A stretch of 64,000 nucleotides of DNA. It comes from Bifidobacterium xylocopae. Lineage in GTDB: Bacteria > Actinomycetota > Actinomycetes > Actinomycetales > Bifidobacteriaceae. The notes under the pieces are model-generated. The model was not told the DNA's origin and did not search any database. It was given only the letters and a program-made list of their open reading frames with translations. The stretch covers positions 124,001 to 188,000 of the forward strand of contig NZ_PDCH01000001.1 in assembly GCF_003315615.1 (NCBI RefSeq), written 5' to 3'. The stretch's first letter is position 1. Every line of letters starts with the position of its first letter. Shown here piece by piece: positions 7,794-14,573 of the stretch. The position numbers and the translations under genes are program-made.

Positions 7794-9319
7794 TGCAGCC
7801 TCGTTCGCATCATGATCCCGGCATTCACGTCCTCGGCCCTGGGGCTGGTCCGTCCATCCAGGTCGGCCAGGGTCCAGGCCAATCGCATGGCTCGGTCCGC
7901 CCCCCGCAGGCTCAGACGCTTGGCCTCCAGTGCAGCACTGACCAGGCCTATGGCCTTCGCCGATGTTTCCCTGCGGAGCCATTCGCCGGAGGCCTGGGCG
8001 TTGCAGGACCAGCCCTCCTTGCTGAAACGGGCCCTGGCCACCGCCCGTGCCCCTGTCACACGTGAGCGGATCTGGGCGCTGGAGTCGCGGGGCTCCTCCG
8101 AAGTGGGCAGAAGGGAGGAGACCGGGGGGACGGACACCTGGATGTCGATCCGGTCCAGGATGGGGCCGGACAGGCGGTTCCAGTAGCGGGTGCGTTCACG
8201 AGGAGAGCAGGTGCAGCGTTCACCAGTGCCATAACCGAAGCCGCAGGGGCAGGGATTGGCAGCCATGATCAGCTGGAATCGGGCCGGGTAGGAAGCGGTT
8301 CCCTTCGAGCGGGAGAGGAGGATGCGCCCGGTCTCCAGTGGTTCGCGCAGGGTCTGGAGGGCGCGTGGTGAGAACTCGGGTGCCTCATCCATGAAAAGGA
8401 CGCCGCAGTGGGAGCGGGTGATGGCTCCGGGCATGGCCACACCAGACCCGCCCCCGACCAGGGCTGCGGTGGAGGCCGTATGGTGGGGAGCCTCAAAAGG
8501 CGGCACATCCGTTATGCCATGACGTTGCAGATCTCCACACAGGGAGCGTATGGAAGCCACCTCCAACTGCTCTTTGTTGTTCAAAGGAGGCATGATGGAG
8601 GGCAGTCGGGAGGCCAGCATGGTTTTGCCGGAACCGGGTGGTCCGGTCATCAGCATGTGGTGTCCGCCGGCCGCCGCGACGGTCAATGCCCACTTGGTCT
8701 GTTCCTGACCGACGACCTGGGCCATGTCCGGCAGATCGTTCGTTGCGGTGTCCGTGCCTGTGATGGTTGCCCCCGTGGCGGCTTCATCGGATAGCCGGTA
8801 CCTGGCCTTGCCGCCCACATGCTCGATCAGCTCGCCCAAGTGACGTACCCCGACCACTTCCACGCCCGGCACCATGCGTGCTTCGTCCAGGTTTCCGTAA
8901 GGCAGATAGGCTCGTTTGATGCCGTGTTTGCGGGCGTGCAGGAGGATGGGTAGCAGACCGTTGACAGGAAGGACCGTGCCGTCAAGGTTGAGTTCACCCA
9001 GGGTCAGGGCACCTTCGAAGCCCTGGTCGGGTATGGAGCCGGCCGCGTCCATGACCGCGACCGCGATGGCCAAGTCGTGGGTCGATCCGTGCTTGGGCAT
9101 GGAGGCGGGGGAGAGGTTGACGGTCACCCGGGTTTCGGGCCATTTGAAGCCGGTTGCCGAACAGGCTGATTTGACCCTCTCGCGCGATTCGGACAAGGAG
9201 GCGTCGGGCAGACCGATGATTGAGAAATAGGGCAGGCCTGGGGAGATGAAGGCCTGGGCCTGGATGGTGAATGCCTCGAGTCCCACCAGTCCAACGGACG
9301 TTCCGGTGCCTATGCGCAT
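7790..9319 (-). CDS. comM: YifB/ComM family Mg-chelatase-like AAA+ ATPase
   Basis: This 509-residue protein has the YifB order. An N-terminal ChlI/Lon-protease-like fold (residues 1-180) includes GLPDASLSESRERVKSA and NLSPASMPKHG. The AAA+ domain has Walker A TGPPGSGKTMLA (about 226-233) and Walker B GVLFMDEAPEF. The family-typical NPCPCGFGYG and a C-terminal Mg-chelatase lid close it. ComM is a hexameric helicase that helps branch migration during natural transformation in Gram-negative species. The start at 9319 was chosen because MRIGTGTSVGLVG matches the family N-terminus, and its ATG overlaps the yraN stop by one base (TGATG). Longer in-frame starts up to 9802 only read through yraN in the wrong frame. 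Confidence 0.93.
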   Translation of the reverse strand: MRIGTGTSVGLVGLEAFTIQAQAFISPGLPYFSIIGLPDASLSESRERVKSACSATGFKWPETRVTVNLSPASMPKHGSTHDLAIAVAVMDAAGSIPDQGFEGALTLGELNLDGTVLPVNGLLPILLHARKHGIKRAYLPYGNLDEARMVPGVEVVGVRHLGELIEHVGGKARYRLSDEAATGATITGTDTATNDLPDMAQVVGQEQTKWALTVAAAGGHHMLMTGPPGSGKTMLASRLPSIMPPLNNKEQLEVASIRSLCGDLQRHGITDVPPFEAPHHTASTAALVGGGSGVAMPGAITRSHCGVLFMDEAPEFSPRALQTLREPLETGRILLSRSKGTASYPARFQLIMAANPCPCGFGYGTGERCTCSPRERTRYWNRLSGPILDRIDIQVSVPPVSSLLPTSEEPRDSSAQIRSRVTGARAVARARFSKEGWSCNAQASGEWLRRETSAKAIGLVSAALEAKRLSLRGADRAMRLAWTLADLDGRTSPRAEDVNAGIMMRTRLQ

Positions 9320-9792
9320 CAGAAGGCCCCCCTGATCAGACGCACCCTGGCCTGGACCCCGCCACCGGAGGGGCCTGGTCCGATGAAGAGTGCGGCCACG
9401 TCGAAGCGCACGCTCCCGTGCCTGGGCGTAGAGCCTTCCCCGTTCGCCTTCAACCAGAGAATGGCCGCACGCCTCAATCGCAATCGTTTGCCGGCCGCCA
9501 CTGCTTCTTCGGGTCTGCCGTAGGTGCGGCTGCGTCGGGTCTTGACCTCCACGAAGACCAGCCGCTTCTCCTGGTCGAGGGCCACGATGTCCAGTTCTCC
9601 GAAGCGGCAGGACCAGTTGCGGTCCAAGATCCGCCAGCCCATGCATTGCAGCCAGCGGGTCACGTATTCCTCGCCCAGGGCGCCCAGGCGTTTGGGGCTT
9701 ATTCGGGGCGCACACAGGGCCGCCTCGGTTCGGGGCAGGTCGTGGGCGGGATCGATGGGCTTGTGCGGCGGTGGTGTTGTATCCATGCACAC
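9319..9792 (-). CDS. yraN: UPF0102 family YraN, predicted endonuclease-fold protein
   Basis: This 157-residue protein carries the UPF0102 core: LGALGEEYVTRWLQCMGW, ILDRNWSCRFGELDIVA and LVFVEVKTRRS, followed by AAGKRLRLRRAAILWL. The E...GELDIVA...FVEVKTR arrangement is the restriction-endonuclease-like (PD-(D/E)xK) fold, although activity has seldom been shown. It is first in a tightly overlapping yraN-comM-dprA set, an order common in actinobacteria. Two close starts exist at 9792 and 9786 (MCMDTTPP); they give nearly the same protein. The first 35 residues are a variable extension. Confidence 0.9.
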   Translation of the reverse strand: MCMDTTPPPHKPIDPAHDLPRTEAALCAPRISPKRLGALGEEYVTRWLQCMGWRILDRNWSCRFGELDIVALDQEKRLVFVEVKTRRSRTYGRPEEAVAAGKRLRLRRAAILWLKANGEGSTPRHGSVRFDVAALFIGPGPSGGGVQARVRLIRGAF

Positions 9793-9948
9793 AGTTCACC
9801 ACGGGTGGGCAGGGAAACCGAAGGGGGAACGGGATTGTGGTCGAATGTGACCTTGCCGTGGTCGGATATGAACCGGGCCTGCGTCAGGGCCGCCTGGCTC
9901 CGTGTCCCGGGCCTGTCCGCGTCGCCCGGGCCGTGGTCCGCACCCGGC

Positions 9949-10830
9949 TTATTCCTGCCTGTCAACCAGTGCGGTCATGAGGTTCAGGTCGAGCTCGAAA
10001 CTGACCCCTCGACGTTCGTAGTCGGGTTGGGTCTGGGTATGTGCCATGGCGGATCGGACGAACTCCCCTGCGATTCGCGCCGCCTGGTCCAGGCTACGTC
10101 CGGCGAACACGGCCCCGCACAAGGCAGAGGCGAAGGCATCCCCGGTGCCATGGATCATGTAAGGGAGCTTGCTGTGCTTGAGTTCGACGCGTCCGTCCGT
10201 CCCGCCCAGGCCTTCTCCGGCCGCAAAGTTGCGCAAGTCCCCGTCGCCGCGGTCGATCCCTTTGAGGATCACGTGCCGCGCGCCCATGCCCAGCAGCGCC
10301 TCCAGCAGCTCTGCCACCTGGGCATCGTCCAGGTCCTGGCCTTCATAGGGCAGTCCGGTCAGCAAGGAGGCTTCGGTCAGGTTGGGCATCAGTACATCCG
10401 CACCGTCGGCCAGGCGAGCGGTGGCGCGGCAGAGCTCATCGGTGTAGGTGGGGTACATTCTGCCCCCGTCGCCCATGACCGGGTCCACCAGGCGCAGGGC
10501 CTGCGGGTACTCGCGGTACATGCGTTCGATGATCCCCACCTGCTCGGCCGAGCCCAGGAAACCGGAATAGATGCCGTCCAGCTGGACACCCTCCTGCCGC
10601 CAGGCATCCAGGTATCCGGGCAGCATGTCGGTGGTGTCGTGGAATGTGTAGTGTTCGAACTTGGTGTGGGCCGAAAACAGGGCGGTGGGCACCGGGCACA
10701 CGTCGCAGCCGGCTGCAGACAGGATCGGGATGGCTGCGGTCAGGGAGCACTTGCCGTAGCCGCACATATCGTGCACGGCCGCAACACGCGGGATGTAATC
10801 GGGTTGACGCTGGTACAAGGGAGCGCTCAT
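9949..10830 (-). CDS. pdxY: Pyridoxal/pyridoxamine kinase (PdxY/PdxK family)
   Basis: This 293-residue ribokinase-superfamily enzyme phosphorylates pyridoxal or pyridoxamine for vitamin B6 salvage. The signs are VAAVHDMCGYGKCSLTAAIP at the N-terminus, LVDPVMGDGGRMYPTYT, MPNLTEASLLTGLPYEG, HVILKGIDRGDG and the ATP/anion-hole motif MIHGTGDAFASALCGAV with the catalytic Asp. The protein lacks the KDELCGL-type features of hydroxymethylpyrimidine kinases, so B6 is preferred. A strong AAGAAGGAGAGG site precedes the ATG at 10830. It stands alone, 162 bp from the TetR gene stop. Confidence 0.88.
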   Translation of the reverse strand: MSAPLYQRQPDYIPRVAAVHDMCGYGKCSLTAAIPILSAAGCDVCPVPTALFSAHTKFEHYTFHDTTDMLPGYLDAWRQEGVQLDGIYSGFLGSAEQVGIIERMYREYPQALRLVDPVMGDGGRMYPTYTDELCRATARLADGADVLMPNLTEASLLTGLPYEGQDLDDAQVAELLEALLGMGARHVILKGIDRGDGDLRNFAAGEGLGGTDGRVELKHSKLPYMIHGTGDAFASALCGAVFAGRSLDQAARIAGEFVRSAMAHTQTQPDYERRGVSFELDLNLMTALVDRQE

Positions 10831-10992
10831 GGGCTTGGCCCTCTCCTTCTTCGCTTGGCGGATGGTTGTGGTGGATGGTGACGGCTGTATGGGTTCGTGG
10901 CCCTGAGCCCGACTGTAGCGCGGTGTGCGGGCATGGGCCAGGTCGGGTCGGTGAAGCGAAGCCGGGCGGCAGTGGGTCGTCGGTCCCCGCTT

Positions 10993-11655
10993 TCAGTCCT
11001 TCTGCCGTCGGTCGGGCCAACCGGTGATCAAGGCGTGCAGGCCCTGGCGGTAGCTGGTCTCCATGATGGAGTCCGTGCCGTCCAGGGCGGATACGAAGGC
11101 GGACAGCCCCGTGTGGTCCAGCTGCGCACGCGCGGCCGGTCTCGTTTCCCCCCCGGCCCCGCCCGCGGGCGGTTCGGCTTCGGCGATGGCGCATCCGATG
11201 GTCAGCCCGGCAAGGCTGTTGAACAGGTGCATGGTGCTCTTGTCGACCTCCAGGCCGTGCGCGCCAAGCAGGTCGAGCCACCCCTCCACCATGGTGTGGG
11301 ATTGCTCGGTGTCGATGGGGTGCGTGGCCATCAGCGCGATGGCGTTGGGATGGTCCAGCAGGGTCCGATAGACCTGAAGCATGGCTGTTTCCAGGCCCTC
11401 TTTCCACCCGATGCCGGCGGGCAGGTCGTCAAGGGCGGTCGCCGACTGCCATATCAGCTCGACCACCCCGTCAAGCAAGTCGGCTTTGCTGTGGATGTGG
11501 CGGTAGATGGCGGTCTGGGAGACACCCATCTGCCGGCCCAGGGCACGCAGGCTTAGGGCGGACAGGCCCTGCTCATCAATCAGGTAGAGGGCCGAGCGCA
11601 GGATGTAGTCGCGGCTGAGCGCCGTCCTTGTGGGTGCCTTGGGCCGGACGGGCAT
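10993..11655 (-). CDS. TetR-family transcriptional repressor of the adjacent ABC exporter
   Basis: This 220-residue protein has an N-terminal TetR helix-turn-helix: TALSRDYILRSALYLIDE, then SLRALGRQMGVSQTAIYRHI and KADLLDGVVELIW. The C-terminal ligand domain is unassigned and ends in MHLFNSLAGLTIGCAIAE and a tail carrying GWPDRRQK. It is the last gene of a three-gene operon, two bases after the permease stop, with its own AAGGAG site. The 33-bp inverted repeat before the first gene (13419-13451) is the likely operator. The arrangement indicates autorepression of the exporter until a toxic ligand binds. Confidence 0.9.
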   Translation of the reverse strand: MPVRPKAPTRTALSRDYILRSALYLIDEQGLSALSLRALGRQMGVSQTAIYRHIHSKADLLDGVVELIWQSATALDDLPAGIGWKEGLETAMLQVYRTLLDHPNAIALMATHPIDTEQSHTMVEGWLDLLGAHGLEVDKSTMHLFNSLAGLTIGCAIAEAEPPAGGAGGETRPAARAQLDHTGLSAFVSALDGTDSIMETSYRQGLHALITGWPDRRQKD

Positions 11656-11657
11656 GC

Positions 11658-12425
11658 CTACTCCTTTCGCTGGATTCCTCTCTTGAATAGTACAGCCGCC
11701 AGGACGGCAAGGGCCAGAAGGAAGGCCAGTAGGGCACTGATATCCGAGCGGACGGCAGCCAGGTCGGCCGAGTCGAAGTTGATTGCGCCGATGGCGTCCA
11801 TGGCCCAGTAGACGGGGCTGACGGCAGCCAGGTGCTGCGCCCAGCCGGGGAAACCGGACACCGGTGACAGCGCTCCGCCGATACCGGCCAGGAGCATACC
11901 CAGGATGTTGTTCAAGGACATGGCCATTTCCTCGGTGGAGGACCAGATGTAGTTGAGCAGCCCGAAGAGGGTGAGCACGGCGCAGGTGAGCAGGAAGACG
12001 ACGGTGAGGGCCGGGACTGAGCCGTTCGGATGGTAGTGGAAGATGGCGGAGCCCACGAGCATGACGGCCCCCACCTGGACCAGTTGTATCAGGAAGGCCA
12101 CGGTCAGTTTGGCCATGACCGTGTCCAGCAGGGAGGCCGTCGAGACACGCATGCGCTCCCAGGTATGCCATTGGTGTTCGTTGTAGAAGAGCTGGAGCAC
12201 CATCTGCAGGGAGAACATGGAAAAGAGGATGGCGAAGCCTGGGAGGGCCTGCTCTGAGCCGTTGGCCGTCACGTGCCCCTGCGCTCGCAGCGTGTCCTTG
12301 CAGGCCGGAAGCATGAAGGGGATGATGATCAGCGGGATGGCCATGATGACCGCTTGCATCCATAGGTTGCGCAGTTGGACCATGAAGTTCAGGCGGAAGG
12401 CCGCCGCGTATCTGGGCAGGGTCAT
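11658..12425 (-). CDS. ABC-2 type transporter permease
   Basis: This 255-residue protein has about six hydrophobic segments: AVIMAIPLIIIPFMLP; the FAILFSMFSLQMVLQLFY region; a pair around VQVGAVMLVGSAIF and LTVVFLLTCAVLTLFGLLNY; ILGMLLAGIGGAL; and the C-terminal LLAFLLALAVLAAVLF. The spacing and the P-G-W turn before the last pair fit ABC-2 permeases of drug, lantibiotic or lipid exporters. It begins one base after the ATPase stop, so the two are coupled. Substrate cannot be read from the sequence. A homodimer with two copies of the ATPase is the expected complex. Confidence 0.87.
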   Translation of the reverse strand: MTLPRYAAAFRLNFMVQLRNLWMQAVIMAIPLIIIPFMLPACKDTLRAQGHVTANGSEQALPGFAILFSMFSLQMVLQLFYNEHQWHTWERMRVSTASLLDTVMAKLTVAFLIQLVQVGAVMLVGSAIFHYHPNGSVPALTVVFLLTCAVLTLFGLLNYIWSSTEEMAMSLNNILGMLLAGIGGALSPVSGFPGWAQHLAAVSPVYWAMDAIGAINFDSADLAAVRSDISALLAFLLALAVLAAVLFKRGIQRKE

Positions 12426-12426
12426 G

Positions 12427-13398
12427 TCAGTCCTCCCCGTTTCCTGTTCCCGACTGGCGCATGTCGTCGGTGTCCATGCCCATGATGGTCCTGTAGGCGG
12501 ATTCGATGTCCGGTTGGATGACGGTGATGTCGTTTACCGAAGCGTCCTGCATGGACGGCCTGCGGAACAGTTCCGCGATCTCCCGTTCCGGGTTCGAGAC
12601 AGGGTGGTCGGGCTCCAGGTGGCCGTCCACCATCCGCCAACCCTCCACATGACTGGGGGGCCGGCCCACGAAACCCACACGTAGGGAGGCTTTCGCATAC
12701 AGACGCACCACCTCATCGAGCGGTCCCTGGACTGATATCCGTCCGTCGACCAGAAAGGCCAGAGCTGCGTCCAGGTGCTCGATCTCCTGCAGGTAATGGG
12801 TGGTGTAGATGATGCTGGCACCTTGCTCCGCCATGGTCCTGACCATGGCCAGGATCCCGGTGCGGGCCTCCACGTCAGCGCCTACCGTGGGTTCGTCCAG
12901 GAAGAGCACCCGGGGTCGGTGGACCAGGGCGATGGCGGTATGCAGGCGGCGCTTCTGGCCCCCGGAGAGATCCCTGGCCCGGGTCGCGGCCTGTGGGCGC
13001 AGTCCCATCAGTTCGATCAGCTCATCGGCCCTGGAGCGTGCCTGGCGCATGCTGAGTCCCTGGATGCCTCCGAACCCGCGCAGGTTGTCTCGTACGGTCA
13101 GATTCGGGTAGATGCCCAGATCCTGGGGTGCAAGGCCGACTATCCGACCGAATACCCGCGAAGGTGTGCGGTAGGGGTCATGGCCGCCGACGCTGATGGT
13201 GCCGGAATCCGGCTCCTCCAGACCGGCCAAGGCCGATATGAGCGTCGACTTGCCTGTGCCGTTCTTGCCGAGCAGGCCCAGGATCCGGCCCTGCGGCAGG
13301 TTCAGGTCCACCCCCTTGAGCACCGCCCTGCCCCCGAATGCCTTGGTCACGGAGCGGCAGGCCAAGGCCGGTCTTTCCTCTGTTGCGACTGTGTTCAT
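12427..13398 (-). CDS. ABC transporter ATP-binding protein (drug/antimicrobial exporter type)
   Basis: This 323-residue ABC-2 export ATPase has Walker A GLLGKNGTGKSTL, a Q-loop in GLAPQDLGIYPNLT, signature DLSGGQKRRLHTAIAL, Walker B PRVLFLDEPTVGAD and switch His in IIYTTHYLQEIE. The C-terminal 100 residues form the extra domain usual for DrrA/CcmA-like exporters. It leads the operon ATPase-permease-TetR. ATG 13398 was chosen because AAAGG lies seven bases upstream; an in-frame ATG at 13413 lacks a site. Expression is probably controlled by the inverted repeat 21 bp upstream. Confidence 0.92.
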   Translation of the reverse strand: MNTVATEERPALACRSVTKAFGGRAVLKGVDLNLPQGRILGLLGKNGTGKSTLISALAGLEEPDSGTISVGGHDPYRTPSRVFGRIVGLAPQDLGIYPNLTVRDNLRGFGGIQGLSMRQARSRADELIELMGLRPQAATRARDLSGGQKRRLHTAIALVHRPRVLFLDEPTVGADVEARTGILAMVRTMAEQGASIIYTTHYLQEIEHLDAALAFLVDGRISVQGPLDEVVRLYAKASLRVGFVGRPPSHVEGWRMVDGHLEPDHPVSNPEREIAELFRRPSMQDASVNDITVIQPDIESAYRTIMGMDTDDMRQSGTGNGED

Positions 13399-13418
13399 AT
13401 TGGACCTTTCCATGTGGA

Positions 13419-13451
13419 GTTTACAACGTTAACAAAAGTAACACTGTAAAC
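13419..13451 (-). promoter_or_regulatory. Inverted-repeat operator for the TetR/ABC operon
   Basis: A 33-bp imperfect palindrome has arms GTTTACAACGTTAAC (forward) and GTTTACAGTGTTAC (reverse). It is centred about 37 bp upstream of the ABC ATPase start. The region is AT-rich in a GC-rich genome. A candidate promoter reading leftward (TTGCGC, 18 bp, TACTTT) overlaps it, so binding would block transcription. Length and symmetry match TetR-dimer operators. The partner is inferred to be the TetR gene at 10993-11655. Confidence 0.7.
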
Positions 13452-13643
13452 ACCTTGTGCGCAAACCGGGTTGAGAACGAACACAGGCCTCATCCCGAAG
13501 GATGATGCGCCGCCGTCCCTGCGGGCTGACGGACCTTGCTGAATTCACTCCTGGGCATGATGCCGTCGGCTTGCGCGCTCAAGTAGATTCACAGGTGGAT
13601 ATGCGGGAGACACCCGCGCTTCAGCAGCAGAAGGGGACGCGAG

Positions 13644-14552
13644 ATGACTTATCAGCAGAGCAGCCTGAGAACGCCAAGGCCGGTGGAGGGCACCGCGGTG
13701 CAGGCCGTCGGTCTGGTCAAGGACTATGGCAGGGGGGAGAACCTGGTGCATGCCCTGCGGGGGGTGGATGTGGCTTTCCAACGCGGTCGCTTCACCGCCA
13801 TCATGGGACCCTCCGGTTCGGGCAAATCAACCCTCATGCACACCCTGGCCGGCCTTGATTCCGCTACGGCGGGTCGGGTGCTGCTCTATGGGGTTCAGCC
13901 GGGTGCCGGCAGGGGGCAGCGCCGGCAGGCCGCCCACGCCTGCCGGACCGACCCGCATGCCTTCGTCGATGTCACCAAGCTCGGCGACAACGAACTGACA
14001 CTCCTGCGCCGGCACTCGATTGGTTTCATCTTCCAATCCTTCAACCTCCTGCCCATGTTCACAGCCGAGCAGAACATACTGATGCCTCTGACACTGGAGG
14101 GCGCCAAGCCGGATAGGAGCTGGCTGGACCTGCTGGTGCACACCCTGGGCCTGCAGGGCAGGCTCAACCACCGGCCCAGCGAGCTGTCCGGCGGCCAGCA
14201 GCAGCGGGTGGCGATCGCCCGGGCGCTGATCGGCAAGCCAGCCATCGTGTTCGCCGACGAGCCCACCGGCAACCTGGATTCGGTCTCGTCGGCCGAGGTT
14301 CTGAGCTTCCTCAAACGCTCTGTGCAAGAGCTGGGGCAGACCGTGATCATGGTCACCCACGATCCGGTTGCCGCCTCCTACGCGGACCGGGCCATCGTCT
14401 TTGCGGACGGGCGGATAGTGGCCGACGAGGTCGCTCCCACCGCCGAGCGCATGAGTGACCTGCTCACACGGCAGGCGGAATCGGCCCCCACCTCGACCCC
14501 GCCCCCCGACACGACGACCGGGCCGGCGCACGCGGCCCATCAAGCCCGCTGA
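13644..14552 (+). CDS. MacB-type ABC transporter ATP-binding protein
   Basis: This 302-residue ATPase is of the LolD/MacB/FtsE type. It has Walker A MGPSGSGKSTLMHTLAG, the hallmark IGFIFQSFNLLPMFTA Q-loop, signature ELSGGQQQRVAIARAL, Walker B IVFADEPTGNLDS and switch HDPVA. Between Walker A and the Q-loop it holds an extra segment of about 28 residues (GVQPGAGRGQRRQ through PHAFVDV), not typical of the family. A Pro/Thr-rich tail of about 35 residues ends the protein. AAGGGGA lies before ATG 13644. It pairs with the FtsX-like permease 21 bp downstream. The two-component system beyond, on the other strand, suggests an antimicrobial-peptide or lipoprotein exporter. Confidence 0.92.
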   Translation: MTYQQSSLRTPRPVEGTAVQAVGLVKDYGRGENLVHALRGVDVAFQRGRFTAIMGPSGSGKSTLMHTLAGLDSATAGRVLLYGVQPGAGRGQRRQAAHACRTDPHAFVDVTKLGDNELTLLRRHSIGFIFQSFNLLPMFTAEQNILMPLTLEGAKPDRSWLDLLVHTLGLQGRLNHRPSELSGGQQQRVAIARALIGKPAIVFADEPTGNLDSVSSAEVLSFLKRSVQELGQTVIMVTHDPVAASYADRAIVFADGRIVADEVAPTAERMSDLLTRQAESAPTSTPPPDTTTGPAHAAHQAR

Positions 14553-14573
14553 GCGGAGAGGAAGCCAAGCATC

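Noticed and set aside
9271-10881. Open frame of 536 codons on the plus strand
   Set aside because: It lies antisense to comM, yraN and pdxY, which have clear family motifs, and has no ribosome site or recognisable fold.
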